A stretch of 64,000 bases of DNA from Tremella fuciformis (lineage: Eukaryota; Basidiomycota; Tremellomycetes; Tremellales; Tremellaceae). Location: contig CP136490.1 in assembly GCA_032768795.1 (NCBI GenBank), forward strand, positions 1,488,001 to 1,552,000, written 5' to 3'. The translations under genes were made by a program, and so were the position numbers. The notes below the pieces were generated by a model that was not told where the DNA came from, did not search any database, and saw only the letters and a program-made list of their open reading frames with translations. This document shows, in pieces, positions 22,488 through 33,254 of this stretch; position 1 is the first letter of the stretch, and every line of letters begins with the position of its first letter.

Positions 22488-24217
22488 ATGGTGGCCCAAC
22501 CTTCAGCCAGGCTCTTTAAGAATGGTCGGATCTTCACCTCGGCCGTCAATGACGATGAGCTCCACGAGTCGATGGCTACGCAGGGGAGCTCGGTGCTGGG
22601 GTTTGGCAAATTAGCAGAAGTCGAGGGCCAGCTCAGGAAGGTACGATTCCGCTCTCATGACGACATGGCTCATGATAGGCTGGGATAGAATGTGAGACCA
22701 CCGATCTAGAGGGAAAGATTGTGCTACCTGGTTTCATCGACGCGCACACCCACCTGGGCATGCTCGGCTCGTCAATCGCTCGTATCGACTGTCTCGGGAA
22801 ATCCATCCCGCAGATCCAGGATGGCTTCCGTGCGGTGCTGCGTGACAACCCAGATGTCCCGATGCTCTTGGGGCGTTCGTTCCTGTTCGACGCGCTCGGC
22901 CATAAACCCGATCGGTCCTTTTTGGATGAGATCTCATCGACAATCCCGATCTTCATCGATTCCGCCGATCTGCACTCGAGCTGGCTGAACAGCGCAGCCT
23001 TGGAACGACTGGGCATCGACTCAACCACAGCTGCGCCCAAGGGAGGAAGCTTCGAGAAAGATGAAAGCGGCCGCCTCACCGGTCTCCTGCTAGAGACCGC
23101 GGTCAGCGATATCGTATGGCCATGGCTGGCCGAGCAGTCCAATCTGGAAGAGCGAATCGGGCACCTGAAGAATGTGTTCGATGCCTATCATGCTACCGGT
23201 GTGACAGGAGTGGTCGACATGGCGATGACGGACCACGACATTGAGGCGTTGGAGGAGTACCATCGGCGACATGGCTTGCCCGTTCGAGTTTACGCCCACT
23301 GGCTCATCCCGGCCAAAGGTAGCGATGAGGACCGGGCCAAGAGCGTCGCGACAGCTGCTGAGCAACGACAGCGGCTTCATCATCTTGCCCCATGGCTACA
23401 GGTCGTCGGGATCAAGATCATATCCGACGGCGTTGTCGACTCGTGTACCGCCTACCTCTCAAAGCCATACTATGACGGAACCACCGCCGAGCCGATATGG
23501 CCGAGAGCAGAGCTCTTCAAGGTAGTCGAACAAGCAGACAAGCTTGACTTGCAAATCGCGGTGCACGCGATCGGCGATGCGGCATCAGAGAATGCGCTGG
23601 ACGCTTTTGAGGGTGCCATCAAGGCCAACGGGCCTCGACCTCTACGGCGGCATCGGATTGAACATCTCGAGGTGGTCAGCAGGGAAAGCATCGACCGGAT
23701 AGCTGCTCTCGGCGTGACAGCATCACTACAACCTGTTCATGCGGATCCAGTGTACGTCCCGAATTGGCGATTGATGCTGGGCGAGGACGAGCGTTGCGAC
23801 CGAGCATTCCCGTGGACCGAATACGTCCAATCGAAAGCGCATATAGCCTTTGGGAGTGACGCACCAACGGCGCCCCACCATGTCTGTCCGAACCTATATA
23901 CCGCGACTACTCGCCAATCCGGCGTGGATCCGAAACTATCGCGCTCTTCCGATCCACGCATCATCAAGCTAGAGAAATTCTGTTTGCCTCTCGAAACAGC
24001 GATACGAAGCTATACTCTCGGGTCTGCAAGATCGGTACGAGCAGAAAAGGAATACGGATCGTTAGAAGCAGGCAAGCATGCGGATTTCTGCGTTCTGGAT
24101 ATCGACCCTTTCGCAGAAGGAGTCGAGACGCTACGAGTCGCACAGGAGGCCGTGTTGCAAACTTGGATAGGGGCCGAGCTGGTATGGAGCAAAGCGCGGG
24201 TGGAACAATCTGCATAA
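22488..24217 (+). CDS. Amidohydrolase family 3 (YtcJ-like) metal-dependent hydrolase
   Basis: Exons are 22488-22640 and 22679-24217, giving 563 aa. These TIM-barrel enzymes hydrolyse amide or related bonds with bound metal. Metal-site motifs are visible: DAHTHLG (near residue 72), HAIGDAA, RIEHLE and GSDAP, with the beta-sandwich start RLFKNGRIFTS and the C-terminal GSLEAGKHADF that flank family 3 barrels. No signal peptide is seen, so it is probably cytosolic. It is divergent from an MFS permease and faces the 3' end of a sugar porter, which suggests hydrolysis of an imported N-containing compound. The intron is placed where GTACGA...CATGATAG restores frame and yields AGIECETTDLEGKIVLPGF. 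Confidence 0.88.
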
Positions 24218-24358
24218 AGGTGGAGTTCTTCAGTTCTCTTGAGCCCGAGCGCCGGCCTGTTGTAAATTTGCTGAATCATGTGCTCAGTTATGAGACATGC
24301 ATCGCATTCCGCTGCTCCCGTAACAGACTATCTCCGACAACGCATGTTGACATGATGA

Positions 24359-26052
24359 TCACGCCTTCTCTACTTCCTCAAGCTGATGCTCCACACCCTT
24401 GAGCTCGCCCTGCTCGTACATTTTATGGACCACAGCCTCGGGAGGGATGCTGGGCACCACCTCGTCGAAGCGGATGGCGACTTCCTCGAGCGACAACCCT
24501 TTGGTCTCAGGGAAGAAGAAGTAGCAGATGGTGCACAGGTATGCGAGGACGCCGATGTAGACGATGTAGTAGTAGTATCCGATGTGCTGAAGTAAGTAAA
24601 GTCATCTCCACACAGCTTTTGAGGACTCACGGCAAGGGCAATCGGGTTGACCCAGGTGTTGACGCAGAGGGCGACGGCGGTGAAGACTTGCCAGAGAGCC
24701 ATCCCCTTGGCTCGCAAGCTGAAGGGGAGGATCTCGACGTTGTAGGCGATATTAAGCGGGGTCCAGGCAATATCGTACACTGTCTGTCAGCAGCGCCCAT
24801 CGAGGAGTACACGAAGACTTACTGCCGTAGTAGAGGTACAGGAAAGCGATGACGGCACCACCAACACCTGCACTGCCCGTCTTGTCAAACCTGGCCGAGA
24901 GGGCCGTGATGATGACATAGCAGACGAGCATACCGCCGGTCGAGGTGAGCCAGAGGACTCGTCGACCCAGTCGCTCGACGCAGAAAGCGCCACCGACGGC
25001 GAAGCAGAGGTTGGAGATGGCGAGACCGCCGGTGATGAGGGTCTGAGGAGTGGCCTCCGTAATTCCGACGGACTTGAGCACGGGTACGAGGTAGTAGCTG
25101 ACAATACCGACACCGTTCCACTGAGCGCCGATCGCAACATGAGCGACGATGAAGAGACGCTTTCGGTTCCCTTTGGTCTTAAGGAAGGTGCCCCACCCGG
25201 TGAGGGCGCCGGTGATGCCGCCCAGGTGGCGTTCCTCCTCGATGGCACGCTCGATCTCGTCCATCTCGAAAAGCACGAGGGGGTCGTCGAGATCACCGTT
25301 GGCGTGCTGGTTCGCGAGGGTGCGGCGGGCCTGCTCGATGCGGCCCTTGCCCACCAGCCATCGGGGCGACTCGGGCATGAGGCAGGTGGGGATGAGGATG
25401 AGGGCGGGCACGAGACACTGAAACAGGGATGGCAAGCGCCACGACCACGTCGAGTTAGGCATGTGCTGGAGCGTCCCGAAGGTCGTCCAGGATGCAATGA
25501 TCGATCCAATGTAGTAGTTGCACAGGTTCAGCGCAGATGCGATGGACCGGATGCGTGGGTGGGCGAGCTCGACGAGCATTGTGCCGCTGATACCGGCGCC
25601 GAAAGAGCCGGCGCACCCGATGAGAACACGAGAGAGGATGAAGACGCCGACCGAGTGCGAGGTGCACTGGACGACGGCACCGACAATGATGCCAGCTGCG
25701 GTGAGGATGAGGGGGAGCTTGCGGCCATACGCATCGGCGACCCAGGCGCCAAACAGGGGGAACACGAGACCGGGCAGGAACTGCGCCGCGCCGGTCAGGC
25801 CAAGGAGCGACGAGTCGGTCGCGAGACGAGGGAAGGTCTCGAAGAACTTGGGCAACGCTTGCAGTCCGTTGAGGAGCGACCCATCGTACCCGCCGTAAAC
25901 CGAACACAGTGCGCAGATCAGTAGCCAGAAGGCATTCTTGCGGAGGGACGCGTCAGCCCACCAGCTACCCGATCAGCTTCGCTGTGAGCAGAAGACGAGA
26001 CGCACTTAGGGTGGGTGTTGTTGTCGATGCCGAGATAGGTTGAGCGAGCCAT
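24359..26052 (-). CDS. MFS sugar transporter (lactose permease/hexose porter type)
   Basis: Minus-strand exons are 26052-26006, 25964-24823, 24779-24631 and 24586-24359, giving 521 aa. Sugar-porter marks are GYDGSLLNGLQ in TM1, GAWVADAYGRK after TM2, PESPRWLVGKGR after TM6, ERLGRRVLW and FFPETKGLSLEE at the end. Twelve hydrophobic segments can be traced. It resembles the fungal LAC12-like group, whose substrates include disaccharides and sugar acids; the substrate here cannot be read. A TATATAT at 26105-26111 lies about 55 bases upstream of the ATG. It is divergent from the first Gfo/Idh/MocA gene and is a paralogue of the porter at 61761-63757. Confidence 0.9.
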
Positions 26053-26104
26053 GTTGAGACTTGGTGGGGGATGGTGGGGTACTCGAAGGCCCCGGACGTG
26101 CTCC

Positions 26105-26111
26105 TATATAT
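26105..26111 (-). promoter_or_regulatory. TATA-like box of the sugar porter
   Basis: TATATAT sits 53-59 bases upstream of the porter start codon on the minus strand, in an otherwise GC-rich spacer. The position fits a regulated, TATA-containing fungal promoter. Confidence 0.45.
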
Positions 26112-26228
26112 GGCTTGCCCAAAGGGGGGTGTCGCTCCAGGCACCGGCTAGTGGGCATAAACACCGATCCGTGCGGTGCGGATGCCGCTCAAGTAATTGC
26201 CAATTCACCTTAAACACCGGGGATCCTG

Positions 26229-26242
26229 CGGAAGACTTTCCG
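26229..26242. promoter_or_regulatory. CGG-N8-CCG palindrome, candidate Zn2Cys6 site
   Basis: The sequence CGGAAGACTTTCCG has inverted CGGAA/TTCCG arms around a 4-base centre. Inverted CGG triplets at fixed spacing are the classical target of fungal Zn2Cys6 dimers, and a Zn2Cys6 gene lies 3.3 kb away (29547-31967). That this factor binds here is inference. Confidence 0.4.
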
Positions 26243-26491
26243 CTGCCGGATGCTTCCCACTTTCATTCGCCGTGCACCTCGTGGGCACATGCACACCAGC
26301 CGCTGGGCTTCGCAGCTTGTCGGATCGTCGGTGTATTAACCTAGCTTGTCGGCACCGACGCTACGCCGACCCGACTGCCGAGCGAAGCTGTTTCGCAAGT
26401 TACCATGTCCCCGGTCGCTTGAGAGGGCGAGAGCGCATCATCGTCCACAGCTCGTCGCACCTTGGTAGTTCGCCTCTCCAAACTTGCAGTC

Positions 26492-27918
26492 ATGTCCAGC
26501 AACGGCTACACCAACGGCCATGCCAAAGCGATCCTCAATGTAGCTGTACGTGAGGCAAATCGTGCAGCGCTCAGCAGCTGATCCCAGCTCGTCGGCGTGG
26601 GCGAGGTCGCAATGACGACGCATGTAGGTGTCGGACTAGCCGGTATGCGTATCGCTAATGATCAGCTGCCGACGCTGCTGCTCTGCCACGAGATGTTCAA
26701 GACTGTGGCAATATGCGACATCTCAGAGCTGGCACTCGAACATTGTGCAGCAAAGTATTCTATTTCGGCAACATATACCGACGTGTAAGCATAACAGTGC
26801 GTGGTGAGCAGCGGTAGCTGATAGCAGCCCTGAGATGCTCAAGGGCTCGCCCGAGATAGATCTGGTCTTCATCCTGAATGCCAACGAGTACCACGTCAAG
26901 CACGCCGTACAATGTATGGACGCAGGGAAACACGTCATGATCGAGAAGCCCATGGCGTTGACACTGGGCGGGGCGGACGAGATCGAAGCTACGCGAGCCA
27001 GGACGGGCAAGGTAGCGTTCGTGGGATACATGCGGCGGTACGCTACGGCTTTCTTGCGCGTCAAGGAGCTCGTCCACGCCCTTCCAGCCGGACAGATCAA
27101 CTATGGTGAGCATGACCTGCGATCCGTGGAGCCCGGCTGAGCAATAGTGCGCGTTCGAGATATCATTGGCTTCAATGACTTCTTCGTACAGCAGTCCGGC
27201 ACCTTCCCTCAGAAATTCACCGACTTCCCCGCTGCATCGGGCGCTGAGCGTGCGGAGCTGGGCAAAGCGATGAACAAGGCGGCGCTCAACGGGAAAAGCG
27301 AGAACAAAAATGACATCATGACTTGGATGCTGCTCAACGGGCTCAGCTCGCACGATCTGTCTGCTATGCGGGAGCTCATCGGGATGCCGAAACGCGTTCT
27401 CAAAGCAACCCGTGCTGCTGGTGGCTTGTTCAACTTTGTCCTCTTCGAGTAGTGAGTTCGCATCTTCAGCGTCGTGCTTGAGCTCATCGTAGCGATGGAT
27501 TTGTGGCATACTATGAGACCGGCATCGACGGGGTACGCCAGTTTGACGCGCACATCGAGATCTACGCAAAGGACAAGCACATAAAGGTGACCTATGATAC
27601 GTGTGTCGACTGTGCTCGCTCGGGGTTCTATAGCTTATTCGCAGGCCATACATCAAGGGTTTGCCGATCACCGCGACCATCATTTCGTCAAATGAACACG
27701 GGGACTACTCGAAAGAAGAGATACGGCCGACGTACCAGGACGCCTACACACTAGAGTACAAGAGACTTTATGCGGCGATCACACAAGGCGAGGAAGTCAA
27801 AACGCATCCCTTGGATGGTATGTCCCGATGTCTTAGCCACGGGCCAAGCTGATCAACAGCAAAACAAGACCTCGAGATGTTCACGATGATCATGGAGGCG
27901 ATGGAGGACATCGCATAG
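26492..27918 (+). CDS. Gfo/Idh/MocA family NAD(P)-dependent oxidoreductase 1
   Basis: Exons are 26492-26545, 26588-26784, 26828-27105, 27148-27451, 27493-27600, 27645-27817 and 27860-27918, giving 390 aa. The Rossmann start LVGVGEVAMTTH follows a short linker, and the conserved EKPMALTLGGAD (the EKP motif) is near residue 150. The C-terminal alpha/beta domain is present. Family members oxidise or reduce sugars, inositols and dihydrodiols. A loop with ENKNDIMTWMLLNGLSSHDL is characteristic of myo-inositol-dehydrogenase-like fungal proteins, though this is only a resemblance. Seven exons with six introns of 40 to 50 nt keep frame throughout. The gene is divergent from the sugar porter and convergent with oxidoreductase 2. 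Confidence 0.87.
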
Positions 27919-28076
27919 TCCGTTTTAGGCAACCATGTGCTGTACATTATGTATCGATGAGATGCACCTCCACACGGCTCTCTGCGAGCTATGAGCTGAT
28001 GCGTTCTGTCACTGGCTATCCCTGGATTCAGAACGAGTTTGAGACACGAATGCAGATACAGTCTACTCTAGGTAGT

Positions 28077-29386
28077 CTAGACGACCTGTTCAAGTCCCTT
28101 CGGTAGCTCATATCCGCCTTGTCTCCTCGCCTCATCAATCAGCTTGAGGATGAGTGCCGACTCGGAGTGCGGCATGCGCGGACATTCAAGCAGCCCATCC
28201 TGCAGAGACCTGGCCACCTCGTCCGCCTCCCAGTACAGCCCGAACCCAGGGAACGACTTGTCGACCTTTACGGGCTCCTCCCACTCCGGCATGGGCGTCC
28301 ACTGATCCGGATTCTTGCGCAACTTGATCGACATGGTTTGATAGCGCGACAGCCCCTCGTGGATGATGATTTCCCCCTTGGTGCCGAGGATCTGGCACCG
28401 CTCGTCTTTCGGCGAGTCGTACGCGAAGCTGGCGGTGCACGATGCCATCGCGCTCAGTTTGGGAAACTGGAGTGAGAAGCTGGTCGTCAAGTCGACGCCG
28501 GTGCGAGCCTTGAGCATCGACACAACCACCTTGTCAGGATAGGTCTCGGCGTTGGCGGGGTTGTGATAGAGGGCAGTGAGGGCAGGGAGGAGGATATATG
28601 CGCCGAGGTCGAGCAGCGGTCCTCCAGCGTGCTCAAGGGCTACTGTCCGGTGGGTATCGGGGACATCTGCCCGGGATGAGCTGGACATACCTGAGGGAGA
28701 ACAACAACGCTTACGATTGAAAAAGGACATGGAGAAGTCCGAGTGCACGGCCTGCACATCCCCAATGACCTTTTCTTCGAACAACTTCTTCTCCAACTCA
28801 TACGCTAGTGGCTGGAATCGTGTCCAAAGGCCTTACCTCAGCTTTGGAGACCACAATACCGGAGTGCTTACCCTCCATCAAGAAACGCCCCTTTTGTTTG
28901 GCAATCTTGCTGAGCTCTGCCCACTCTGCCCCGTTCAGACACGCGGGCTTCTCCACAAGCACATGCTTGCCCGCTTCCAGGGCGGCTTTGCTGTCTGCAA
29001 AGTGCGAAGGGTTGACCGTTCCAATGTAAACAATATCGACTTTCTGCCAAAATCAGCCACAGAGCCAGATCCTCCCCTCTAGTAGGGACGCACGGGATGT
29101 GTGTAGACCGCCTCGTATGATCCGACACCCTCCACTCCTCCGACCTGTCCAGCAACACCCGAGGGACAGAAGTCTGCGATGAACTTGTCGGCTTTGGCTT
29201 TGTCACGCGAGGCGACAGCAGCAATGGAGTGAGCCACGTCGGTGACCTCTGGCCGCGACAGGCAGAGGTCTTTCACGAACTCGGACGAGATCCAACCACA
29301 GCCGACGATACTGCCGTTCAGCTCCCTGCCACTAAGCAGGCAGGTTTCTCTCACCCCCAAGAGACTGTATAAGGCTGACTTGTCAT
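28077..29386 (-). CDS. Gfo/Idh/MocA oxidoreductase 2 (dihydrodiol dehydrogenase-like)
   Basis: Minus-strand exons are 29386-29355, 29310-29094, 29043-28872, 28831-28715 and 28666-28077, giving 375 aa. The nucleotide-binding motif GIVGCGWISSEF is formed across intron 1. The EKP motif is VLVEKPACLN, and the DIVYIGTVNPSH and GGPLLDLGAYILLPALT blocks are typical of dimeric dihydrodiol dehydrogenases and fungal D-xylose dehydrogenases (NADP). The reaction is therefore probably oxidation of an aldose or a cyclic diol. Exon 1 is only 32 bases. It lies tail to tail with oxidoreductase 1 and 160 bases downstream of the regulator gene on the same strand. Confidence 0.88.
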
Positions 29387-29546
29387 CGTGAGATGCGTTT
29401 CCCGGACACTGCGATGTTCCAACAAGAGAATGCTACGAGATCGCTTCGTCAGTGGTTCTGTACCCATTCGGTGAATTCAAAGCAATTCGCCGGTCAGCCG
29501 ACTCCCGACAACATCTCGGCTCTCGGAAGCGGTAAAACGTGCATGT

Positions 29547-31967
29547 CTATAATTGCCCCTCAAACAGGGGCGTCTGAATTGAGGTGAAGAACGACGACCT
29601 GCAGTCAGGATCTAGTTCGGGTCGGGAGATTGAACTCACCAATACTGCTCATCCAAATTCGCAAGATCCGGCAGGACCTGATTTGCGCGCAAGAAGTCAT
29701 CCTTCTCGTGAGCTTACTCCGACTGGCGTCCACGCAACACCTGCACGTACAAGCTCGGTGATTATCTTGTCCGGTTCTGCCGGGCCTGGCTCGATGCCCG
29801 AAGGGCTTGGATGCCGCGTTATGGCACGACTCTCCGAGCTGATCTGCCGCAAAACCCTCTGCAGGAACCGCGCAACAAACGCCGTCGCAGCTTCCGAGTC
29901 GCCTTCGGCCGCGCGCAATGTGACGGTATGTAGCCGTTTCAAAAAGCCGATAGACATCTCCCGTTGACTGAAGGTCATGCTGCGGAAAGCCTGGGACATT
30001 CAGCCTTTAAGTCGAGCAAAAATTCGTGACTGACATTGTAAAGGAAGAGCCCCACTTGGGACAACGAGCAGCTGCCAACGTCTTGCAGGTACCGTAATGC
30101 ACCGCTCTGAGCAACGCGTTCAACGAGGCCGGTGATCTCGGCGCACAGGCGAAGACAGTCTGCGCGAATGAAGCCTGGATCTGGTGTCACCTGCCACAGA
30201 GTCCGCTTGATATCGAGAAGACTCGTGAGGCTGAACCAGCGTAAGAAGTCGCGCTCAGCAGGTTGGAATTTGCCGATCACCTCGTCATTGGCTGTCGTCA
30301 GCTCGACAGAAGCACAGCCATCTGCTGCTCACTGTTTGGCGAGAACCACTTGACGAAAGTTCGCTCGTAAGCTGCAATTTGGTCGGTACAGAATGACTGG
30401 ATGTATTCTTTGGGCACGTCCTTGCAATTGCGAAATGCGTGCCAAGCGTCGTAAGTAGGCATTGTTCTCTCATGAGCGACATCAAGCAGTCCGCATCAAA
30501 CACACGAGAGGCTGTATGCAAGATGACTGTCGATTGTCACCTCTAGGTGGGCATGCTCACGGGCCCACTGCTCGCCCTGCTGTCAGCTATCGGATGTGGA
30601 CCCGTCTTGAAAAACGCACATTAGTTGGAAGGTGCGATGCGTTGATCGCGCTGGGAAGATCAAAGATGTCCGAGTACATCCTGTCGAAGCCTGCCATTAA
30701 ACCAGTCGCCCCCGCAGACACTCACATATCAGACAGATCCAAGACCGCTCGACATTCTGCGGTCAGTTATGCTCTGCCATAGGGGAAGGGGAACTGACCA
30801 GCAATTCTCTCGCATCGGTCTCATTCGTTGGTAAAGCGCCTTCACGACGAACATGCCAGCCAAGCTGGTAAGCTAGGCGGATGGCAATGCCCAACTTGAC
30901 CCATACGGAGCGGTCAGTTGGGGCTTTCCAGTACACCAAAATCATCAGGGATTGTATGATACCGCAATTGCTTTGACCGGCTGCTACCGCACGATTGACC
31001 AGAGTCTGAGCGTGTGCAAGCAGCGTTGGTTGCAAGTCTGGGCGGAAGAATTTGGACGAAGCCGCGAGGACGGCGGTAAAGAGGGTAGGGGAATTCCGAA
31101 GATAGGATATGTCGTGCACTTCTGTCAACGGCGAGCAGAGTATGGGACTTACAATGTGGGTCCAATAGAGCGATCATTGGGTTGAGATGAGTATGGAAAA
31201 GGACCACAAGAGTCTCAGCCTCGGCCTGACTCAGAAGATGTAGGGAGACTGCGATGAGCCCCGCCCCGTTGAAGTCAGGTGAACGAACCGGGATCTTCGT
31301 ATGATCGTCTGACCTCATCGCTGCTGTTGTCTCTTTTGGCTGGCAGCCAGCGTACGGGACCAGGTGTGCCCAGGCTATCCGGAGGACCAGGCACAATCTG
31401 CGGGTGGAGGTAGTGAGTGACATCGAGGCTCGGACCGGCGCGAACAGACTGTACGCTCGCCGGAGTGGACGTAGGAATTGGACTGATAAGGGGGGCAACA
31501 TTCGGTGTGATCGTCTGCGATGTGTGCAGCGCCGGGACCTCATTATCGGTGTGGAATACTGCCGGATCGAACGTCGGCTGCGGCTCGGGCATCACCGCGG
31601 CTTGTGGATAAGGTTGAAATCGAAACGACGGCTCGCTGGCAGCCGAGTCTGAACGCAGCCTTCCAGTCCCAGACCCGGGGACACCAGCTGACTCGCGCCC
31701 ACTGGCCCTCTTCCGGCCGCGTCTCTGTTGATGATACGTGCAAGTGATGCCCAGACGTCGACAGCGGGAGCAAGGCTGCGACTTATCATCATTGTCCAGA
31801 CATCGCACCTAAAGGTGAGCTTGGGCCCTTGGTGGGGAAGGAAAAAACACGCTTTGACGGCCCGACATGACACGCAGCTGCGGCGTCAGTTCGCTTGTCT
31901 TGCTAGCCCAGCACCCTTGCACTCACGCCTCTCGCTGCCTGGTCTTTGCCGAAACCGCGGCGCTCAT
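29547..31967 (-). CDS. Zn2Cys6 fungal transcription factor with middle homology region
   Basis: Minus-strand exons are 31967-31927, 31877-31853, 31808 to about 31361, about 31320-31153, 31118-30799, 30756-30726, 30690-30620, 30579-30506, 30466-30333, 30291-30035, 29990-29751, 29701-29640 and 29598-29547, for about 640 aa. The zinc cluster (residues about 15-42) reads C-V-S-C, six residues, C, then later CSRCRRLGITC and the basic YHQQRRGRKR. Exon 2 must be spliced at a GC donor (GCGTGT, 31852) to keep the cluster. The regulatory domain shows HDISYLRNSPTLFTAVLAASSK, the usual middle homology region, and ends with an aromatic acidic tail. The exon 3/4 border is not certain. It is the likely local regulator of the transport and oxidoreductase genes. 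Confidence 0.85.
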
Positions 31968-32310
31968 GTTGTCTGTGATCGATGTAGGTATGAATCGCCC
32001 AAAATGCCGATGGCCGGTAGGGTAGCGCTTCGGTGACATTGCGGCTCCTGATTAAAACCCCGAGCAACCCATTCGAGTGGCGACCATGCAGGCAACGGTG
32101 CCGCATCTTGCTGTCCTCGTGCACAGGCACGATCGCTTGACCCTCTGTCACCGATGGGGCTTCGGGGTCTAAACAGTGTGTCGGCTTACAAGCCCAAGCT
32201 CTGGGTGAGGTCAACGGTCAGACGTCGTGGGTGACCGATCATAACCGAGCCGGAAATGCTGCTTGGAATTCCCTCTGGAGGTATATCAAGGCTAATTAGG
32301 ATACTTCAAA
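31968..32310. other. Intergenic upstream of the regulator and of the 5S gene
   Basis: It holds the promoter of the Zn2Cys6 gene on one side and the 5' flank of the 5S gene on the other. No coding frame or repeat was accepted. Confidence 0.45.
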
Positions 32311-32428
32311 ATCCACGGCCATAGAAATCGAAAAACGCCCCATCCCGTCCGCTCTGGGAAGCTAAATCGATTATCGCCCAGTTAGTAGCACGGTGGGGGA
32401 CCACGTGCGAATCCTGGGTGCTGTGGTT
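32311..32428 (+). rRNA. 5S ribosomal RNA gene (dispersed copy)
   Basis: About 118 bases start ATCCACGGCCATAG and end GGTGCTGTGGTT, the paired ends of basidiomycete 5S rRNA. Conserved parts are CATCCCGTCC, the box A-like GGGAAGCTAA, CAGTTAGTAGCACGGTGGGG and GACCACGTGCGAATCC. The internal helices differ from the usual sequence but keep pairing: AATCG pairs with CGATT, and CCCA with TGGG. That points to a working gene rather than a relic. Two T runs follow (32427-32430 and 32434-32437) and would end RNA polymerase III transcription. A single 5S gene among protein genes is the dispersed arrangement known in many fungi. The RNA product would be transcribed using TFIIIB, whose Bdp1 subunit is at 6.9 kb. 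Confidence 0.9.
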
Positions 32429-32673
32429 TTGGCTTTTGCTGCTCAAGCTCACGTCGAGAGCATGTAAGAAACGATATTATGAATGGTAGAAGGAGATCCT
32501 GGGAATCCGAAAGGCACCCGGTTTTCCCGCGGATCACAATCAAGTTGAAACACCATTCTACCCCCTAGAACCGGTCCGATCAGCTTGCGTCATCCGAGAT
32601 GATGCATATAGCAACAGCGCCTCTGTAAGCTTCTGACGATAGCATCGACTTGTCACGGCGCATAGACAGCACC

Positions 32674-33254
32674 ATGGCCGCCCCCGCCTCCGTGCATGAG
32701 CAGGCAATGTTCATCGGAGGTGATCCAAAGCGGGCTAACGCGGTCATCAAGAGGGAATGCGTTGAGGCTGCCAAGAACCTCGAGGTCGCCTGGGGCAAGG
32801 GCGGCTCGCAGGGCATGCGCGGCGTGTGAGTCAGTTGCTGCTACAGCTAGCTTGGGGGCGCTGATTGGCCAGGAAACAGTTCGACAAATGGTTTCGCCAG
32901 CTCACCGGGCGGATTCTCGACCTCCACGTGAGTGATGTTGTGCCCGGCCGGAGGGCGCTGATCCCAGGCCGAAAGCAAACTCGACAAATCGAATGAGGAA
33001 GAGGCGCTCACGGGTCAGTGATCAGGGCCAACACGAAGAGCTCTGAGACTGACGCGCAGCCTGCGCCAAGATACTTGCCCTCGACGGCGTGCCGCACTGG
33101 AACGACGGGCACGTCGAGGACATCATCTCGATCCGAGAGGCCCTGAGGGGCAATCAGGACTGGGGAGATGTTCGTCGTCTCCAGTTAAGACTGCTCGGCC
33201 TCAGCTGATGATCAGTACCCGCCCGAGGACGACGAGGACGATGAGGGCATGTAA
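32674..33254 (+). CDS. Hypothetical protein, 133 aa
   Basis: Exons are 32674-32825, 32873-32927, 32968-33013, 33060-33169 and 33216-33254, giving 133 aa. All four introns have standard signals, and joining them gives one continuous helical-looking protein, which supports a real gene. The middle (KQFDKWFRQLTGRILDLHAE, then ACAKILALDGVPHWND) is mixed charge and amphipathic. The tail is short and acidic (YPPEDDEDDEGM). No membrane segment, signal peptide or known motif is seen. I do not recognise the family. It starts 245 bases after the 5S gene. Confidence 0.7.

Larger units (their letters stand above)
26053..26491. promoter_or_regulatory. Shared promoter of the sugar porter and oxidoreductase 1
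   Basis: A spacer of about 440 bases between divergent genes. It holds the TATA-like box for the porter, a CGG-N8-CCG palindrome at 26229-26242, and several other CGG and CCG triplets. No coding frame was accepted. Confidence 0.5.

Noticed and set aside
25139..25924. 261-codon plus-strand frame rich in Glu/Gly/Asp
   Set aside because: It is the complement of the large sugar porter exon, and its acidic composition is a shadow of hydrophobic codons on the other strand.
29584..29967. 127-codon plus-strand frame
   Set aside because: It is antisense to the C-terminal exons of the Zn2Cys6 gene and has no motif.
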